From the NCBI RefSeq assembly GCF_000308615.1, contig NZ_BAGB01000012.1, forward strand, positions 124,001 to 188,000: 64,000 bases of DNA, written 5' to 3'. Position 1 is the stretch's first letter, and each line of letters opens with the position of its first letter. The notes beneath the pieces were generated by a model, which saw only the letters and a program-made list of their open reading frames with translations, was not told the origin of the DNA and did not search any database. This stretch comes from Nocardia jiangxiensis NBRC 101359. Lineage in GTDB: Bacteria; Actinomycetota; Actinomycetes; Mycobacteriales; Mycobacteriaceae. Below are positions 60,601 through 64,000 of the stretch, one piece after another. The position numbers and the translations under genes are program-made.

Positions 60601-63600
60601 TCGTCGGCCCGGACGGCCACGAAAGCGGCAGTCCCGCAGGCAAACCCGGCAAGGGTGCGGGGAATTTCGAAGAGCAGACCTTCGGGCGTCCGGACCGCAC
60701 GACGCACACCACGCTGTCCGGCGGCGGCGTGCGCACCACCGGCCCGGACGGTTCGACCACCACCGTGAAACCGGACGGCACAACCGAATTCGCCGGACGG
60801 TCGGGGCACACCACCACGCACAGCCCGGACGGCGGCAAGGTCGAATTCGGTCCGGGCCGCCCGACGATCGTCACCCACTCCGACGGCAGCACCCACACCG
60901 TGCAGTCCGACCGCGGATCCTGGAACAAGAACTCCGACGGCGATCTGCTGGTCAGCTCCACCGACGGCACGACGCACCTGATGAAATCCGACGGCGGCCC
61001 GATTCCGGTGGGGCGCAGTGAAAACGATCCGCATCGGTTCACCATCCACCCGCCCGCGCCCCCGGAGAAGCCCGGCTTCATCAGCCGGATCACCCCGGGG
61101 TCCTCGACGCCGAAGACCAACGATCACAGCGTCGAATTCTTCGGCCAGAACGGGAAATCGGTCACGGTCGAGGCACAGCCCAACGGCACCGTCAAGGCCA
61201 CCAACTCGGACGGCTCGACGGTCACGATCAAGCGCAACGGATCCGCGGACTTCGTCAGCGAGGACGGCACGAAGACCGGATTCGGCTCCAGCGGAAGGGA
61301 ATCGGGCTCCAAGTCCGGCTGGCAGGGCACCTTCGCGGCCTGGAACAAGAGCGGCGACGAAGTACACATCACCGCACCGGACGGGACGCACTTCACCGTC
61401 GACAAGGACAAGAACATCACGTTCGGGCATCCGGGTGATCCGCAGCGCAAGATCACCATCGATTCCGATCGCTCGATCTCGTTCGACCGGCCGGACACCA
61501 CGACGCATTCGATCGGCCCCGACGGGACCGTGCGCACCAAGACCCCGGACGGCACCGTCAGCACCATCAAGACGGACGGCACAACGCATTTCGAGGAGCC
61601 CAACGGGCACACCACGCTGTCCAAGCCGGACGGCACCGTGGTGCAGAAGGGGCCGGACTCGCCGACTGTGGTCTCGATGCACGACGGCACCGAGCAGACG
61701 CTGCATTCCGACGGAGCGGTGACGGTGAAGGATCCGGACGGCACCACCCACACGGTCGCCGACACCTCGAATCCGTTGGGCGGGCGCAAGACCACCTATC
61801 CGGACGGCTCGACCACGACCGTGCTCGAGGCGCCGGAGCCGTCGGGGTTCCAGGAGCGGATGACCGGTCCGCAGCGACCGCCGGTGACGCTCGGCCGGCC
61901 CGACGGCACCGGGCTGCAGGTGGACGCGAAGGGCACGGTCAAGGTCACCGACCCGAACGGCACCACCTTCGAGAAGGACGCCAAGGGCAAGGTCACCGTC
62001 ACCGGTCCCGACGGGGAGGCGCTGAAGGGCGGCTCGCCCATCGAGTCGACGCACGGGACGGTCAAGCTCTCCAACGGCTCGACCCTGGAGAACACCTCCA
62101 CCGGGTTCAAGGTGTTCCACGGCGACTCGGTGTCCGAGGTCGGCAAGGGCGGGGTGAAATTCACCGACCTGGAAGGTGTTTCGCGCGAGACCAGACCGGA
62201 CGGGATGGTCGGGATCAAGCACCCCGACGGGTCGCTCCGGGAGATCCGCTCGGACGGTTCGGTGCGGGTCACCGACAAGAACGGCACCTCCTCGGGCAGC
62301 CGCCCGGACGGCACCACGTGGACCGTCGACGAGAACGGCAAGGTGCACGTCAACGATGCCGACGGCGTCCAACTGCCGCCGCGCGACCGGGACAGCCCGT
62401 TCGTCGAGGGCGGCGATCTGACCACGAGGTTCCGTTCGCGGCTGGTGCTGCCCGCACCGCCGCCGGATCCGACGATGTTCATGGCGCTGCCGGGGCCGGA
62501 GGCGATCCAGTTCATTCCGGAGCAGGATCTGGTGCCGCCGCCTCCGCCGCTGCCCCCGCCACCACCGCCGCTTCCGCCTCCACCACCACCGTTCCAGCCA
62601 CCGCCGTTCTACTGGAATCCGCCGTGGACCAGCAACTGGGGTGGCGGCGGTTACGGCGGCGGCAGCGGGTACGGCGGCGGTAACGGCCACCACTCCGGCG
62701 GCCCGGATCTGTCCGGTCTCAACGACGCTGCCCGACGGGCGGCCCACGATCTGGCGGGTGTGTCGGGTCCGTCGTCGGCTGCTGCCCAGCAGGCCGCCGC
62801 CCGCGAGGCGGCGGCTCACCAGGCTGCCGCCGCTGCCCAGCGGGCCGCGGCCGCGCACCTGGCCCAAGGGCTGGCCGGGTTGCAGGGGCTGAAGTCCGCG
62901 CAGCTGGCGGGTCTGTCGAATCTGTCGAATCTGCCCGGACTTTCGAGTCTGGGCGGGCTGTCCGGACTGTCGCCGTCGCAACTGTCGGGCCTGGCCGGTA
63001 TGTCGCATCTGTCCCCGCATGCGATGTCGGATCTGCTCGGTTCGATGGGCGGCGGCGGTCCGCTCGGCCTGGCGAACATGCTGTCCGGATTGAACGGTCC
63101 CGGCGGGCTGTCGGGGCTGAACAACATGCTCAACGGGCTGAACGGGTTGTCCGGACTCAACGGCCTGTCGGGGCTCGGTGATCTGACGGGGTTGGGCAAT
63201 CAGGGATCGTCCGGCCTGGGCGGTCAGGGATTGTCGAATCTGCTGAATTCGGCCAGTCCCGCCCTGAACGCACTGCTCAACGCGCTCACCGGGCAGAACG
63301 GTCTGCAATCGCTCTCGGCGCCCGGACTGCTGAATGCCTTGGGGCAGAACCCGCTCGGTTCGCAGCACACCCCGGGTTCGGGTACGGACGGATCGTCCAC
63401 CGGGACGGGTTCGGGCAGCGACGGGACCGGTTCGGGTACGAACGGAACAGGTTCCGGCACGGACGGGACCGGATCTGGTACCGACGGAACGGGTTCGGGC
63501 ACCGGTGGGACCGGATCTGGTACCGACGGAACAGGTTCGGGCACCAATGGGACCGGATCCGCTACCGACGGAACAGGTTCGGGCACCAATGGGACCGGAT

Positions 63601-64000
63601 CCGGCACGGACGGAACGGGTTCGGGCACCGACGGGACCGGCGATCAGCCCGGCTCGCAGTACGGATCCGAGGCGAACAAGTCGATGGCCGACATCACCGG
63701 CGACGACGGTAGCAATGGGGCGTCGAACGGGGCGTCGCACGACGGTTCCCCGGGTTCGCTGGGCGGCGAGACGAACTCCCCGGATCCGACGAATCAGAGT
63801 GATCAGACACCGCAGAACCCGGACGGTTCCGACGCTCAGAGCATGCCGAGTTCGGCAGGTTCGGGGTTCGGCGGTTCGGGTGGCGGTATGGGCGGTATGG
63901 GTGGCGGCGCGGAGACGGCCGAATCCAAGGGCCCCAAGGACCGCAAGAAGGACCGCAAGAAGGACGACAAGCGAAAACGCAAGCGTCCCAAGGCGGTTCT
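57675..64000 (+). CDS. CpnT-like giant repeat-rich surface or secreted protein, 3' end beyond window
   Basis: At least 2108 codons; open at the window edge. Residues 1-~320: CpnT-like N-terminus (AGTEWPDGDEDAIW, FPPTAPAVEA, Gly-rich helical segments). ~330-800: Ser/Thr/Asn/Gly linker with five 14-residue repeats. ~810-1580: many short strand-like units built on PDGT (KPDGTTEF, TPDGTVSTI, HPDGSLREI), probably a beta-solenoid or YD-like rod. ~1610-1660: poly-Pro. ~1675-1700: Gly/Tyr. ~1700-1890: Ala-rich then Leu-Ser-Gly-Leu repeats. ~1895-1990: GSGT[DN]GT heptads. It then runs into a Lys/Arg-rich stretch. No toxin domain is visible in the window; it may lie beyond. ESX export is inferred from the N-terminus. 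The YbaB-like gene is 17 bases upstream. Confidence 0.85.
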   Translation, partial: MSLYLPPELRWLGYVAGTEWPDGDEDAIWAVSQIWKDAAEGLRGVIPEIQSAKGVAVSAYPQGTGGENIAGMFDQILQGDSSVETLAKYMDSVGDAAFDMGTQVQAAKLMVIISLIMLAIEIAWAWLFPPTAPAVEAAEIGATRAVVRFLARMIEDQIVARVLRIFGEKFANLAKGWVARILESALISGGVDAAVQLGQMADGKRKSFNATEFGVAMAGGAGVGGLSKTFGNFFGKQASKLFGDMTNPWMRTGHGMLVGAAGGEFGNAVTNLVAAGITGDWAGTFGNGAGWAGGAVRGALGGGLGGYRGIVAPPGSKSFEIGSFSPKGGFENTFTRGGSDDSPPTFSTGFRGDSSEFTPGGSNGFRGGSSDFMPGGSNGNRGGNFDEEHPNNQLTITNGTTNGRGFSDSNQTPPANQKPTTPAGSTQNNTRPESNSTNGQQRSDPPANETSGITGGGNKKPPTEGTETPLNQKSEVTDGPVTPSNQKSEITDGPVTPSNQKTEVTDGPVIQSNQKSEITDGPVTQSSQKTEVTNNTNSTGNQVTQRTTTTTTTNSSSTSQSSPIRSSSTSSTGDGTTTRPTLRVQTDMSAFNLARQGDELVSPVSDTSPWSSEDLSPVSPITPKATPSFSTGSQFGSDFTTNSSTARPLSSSDTGSTSTPVRASNSLGSSTDTGGSGTRNPIAASVKNTPGGGSSLQSGPRPTVSVTGDGTSTPTRVGGTPATGSSNTGSSGGRPLGDSNSTPSGGGRSSNDDPVTSGNGPRAGVGGGSNRSDQTPLSPYGSRTEDGGGGSHNEPNPGNTRGGSNNEDDNNPTWRRNKDGSITVRLPDGTEVQVQDGFVFIGVHGGADGGRGPSAHNFGRDGSVRFPGTDGANVTVKPNGETEVASSNGKKTTYRPDGTKVESEPGQPTIVTTPDGTQHTVPTDKQSWTRNDDGTTTVVSHDGTRHTVDSEGNITVIRPGELHGIKVSADGETVRFVGPDGHESGSPAGKPGKGAGNFEEQTFGRPDRTTHTTLSGGGVRTTGPDGSTTTVKPDGTTEFAGRSGHTTTHSPDGGKVEFGPGRPTIVTHSDGSTHTVQSDRGSWNKNSDGDLLVSSTDGTTHLMKSDGGPIPVGRSENDPHRFTIHPPAPPEKPGFISRITPGSSTPKTNDHSVEFFGQNGKSVTVEAQPNGTVKATNSDGSTVTIKRNGSADFVSEDGTKTGFGSSGRESGSKSGWQGTFAAWNKSGDEVHITAPDGTHFTVDKDKNITFGHPGDPQRKITIDSDRSISFDRPDTTTHSIGPDGTVRTKTPDGTVSTIKTDGTTHFEEPNGHTTLSKPDGTVVQKGPDSPTVVSMHDGTEQTLHSDGAVTVKDPDGTTHTVADTSNPLGGRKTTYPDGSTTTVLEAPEPSGFQERMTGPQRPPVTLGRPDGTGLQVDAKGTVKVTDPNGTTFEKDAKGKVTVTGPDGEALKGGSPIESTHGTVKLSNGSTLENTSTGFKVFHGDSVSEVGKGGVKFTDLEGVSRETRPDGMVGIKHPDGSLREIRSDGSVRVTDKNGTSSGSRPDGTTWTVDENGKVHVNDADGVQLPPRDRDSPFVEGGDLTTRFRSRLVLPAPPPDPTMFMALPGPEAIQFIPEQDLVPPPPPLPPPPPPLPPPPPPFQPPPFYWNPPWTSNWGGGGYGGGSGYGGGNGHHSGGPDLSGLNDAARRAAHDLAGVSGPSSAAAQQAAAREAAAHQAAAAAQRAAAAHLAQGLAGLQGLKSAQLAGLSNLSNLPGLSSLGGLSGLSPSQLSGLAGMSHLSPHAMSDLLGSMGGGGPLGLANMLSGLNGPGGLSGLNNMLNGLNGLSGLNGLSGLGDLTGLGNQGSSGLGGQGLSNLLNSASPALNALLNALTGQNGLQSLSAPGLLNALGQNPLGSQHTPGSGTDGSSTGTGSGSDGTGSGTNGTGSGTDGTGSGTDGTGSGTGGTGSGTDGTGSGTNGTGSATDGTGSGTNGTGSGTDGTGSGTDGTGDQPGSQYGSEANKSMADITGDDGSNGASNGASHDGSPGSLGGETNSPDPTNQSDQTPQNPDGSDAQSMPSSAGSGFGGSGGGMGGMGGGAETAESKGPKDRKKDRKKDDKRKRKRPKAV
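59085..59275 (+). repeat. Five 42-bp in-frame repeats
   Basis: Encodes NQKSEVTDGPVTPS and close variants five times (K-S/T-E-V/I-T-D-G-P-V). DNA copies are nearly identical, so number may vary by slippage. Thr/Ser-rich and a possible O-glycosylation site. Confidence 0.75.
63370..63645 (+). repeat. Heptad Gly/Ser/Thr repeats (21-bp period)
   Basis: About thirteen copies of GSGTDGT or GSGTNGT in a row, with 42-bp higher-order similarity at DNA level. Extreme low-complexity spacer, rich in Thr and Ser. Confidence 0.8.

Noticed and set aside
57600..63740. A 2046-codon open frame on the minus strand opposite the cassette D giant gene, Arg/Gly/Val-rich.
   Set aside because: It mirrors the repeated PDGT codons of the real gene and the strong GC bias, with no recognisable domain and no ribosome binding site.

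Overview
The window is high-GC actinobacterial DNA, most likely from Nocardia or a close relative. The evidence is a zinc-ribbon rpsN in the spc ribosomal operon, a short (181 aa) adenylate kinase, PknG with rubredoxin-type CxxC pairs, an IdeR-type iron box, an Imm49 immunity gene and several WXG100/ESX (type VII secretion) gene sets. Genus assignment is inference; there is no rRNA or other species marker.

Layout. 1-224: start of a siderophore-interacting flavoprotein behind an iron box. 489-2606: glycogen-debranching-type glucosidase. 2623-10226: ESX cassette A. It has a YbaB-like protein and a WXG100 protein on the minus strand, a divergent 1524-aa CpnT-like polymorphic toxin ending in a PD-(D/E)XK nuclease-like domain, its overlapping Imm49 gene, and two unknown small genes. 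10322-12355: Tat/lipoprotein M13 metallopeptidase. 12677-22078: spc ribosomal region (rplN-rplX-rplE-rpsN, then rpsH-rplF-rplR-rpsE-rpmD-rplO, then secY-adk-map). A membrane Ser/Thr kinase gene is inserted between rpsN and rpsH, bounded by a very strong terminator and a second copy of the rplN-type promoter. 22164-23462: a DUF6585-like membrane protein and dtd.

23624-46965: ESX cassette B, a WXG100 gene, a YbaB-like gene and one 22.5-kb gene encoding a 7490-aa protein. That protein carries a CpnT-like N-terminus, a SecA-like ATPase domain, a papain-like toxin domain, a HopA1-like domain, a degenerate ADP-ribosyltransferase-like domain, two tandem copies of a large module I do not recognise, a collagen-like/Cys-His-rich tail and a small terminal domain. 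46973-51908: pknG, the L-asparagine permease gene ansP and a divergent MerR-type regulator.

51936-64000: ESX cassettes C and D back to back. A minus-strand run of three glycosyltransferase-like genes followed by YbaB-like and WXG100 genes (C) is divergent from a YbaB-like gene and a CpnT-like giant protein rich in Ser/Thr/Gly repeats that runs off the window (D).

How the parts may work together (inference): three giant proteins share the same CpnT-like start (W-P-x-G-x-E-D box and FPPTAPA box), and each lies beside a YbaB-like gene and, directly or across a divergent promoter, a WXG100 gene. This looks like a repeated WXG100 + YbaB-like + giant effector unit exported by an ESX machine encoded elsewhere. 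No ESX core component (EccB/C/D/E, MycP) is present here. The glycosyltransferase run beside cassette D could glycosylate the repeat-rich giant protein.
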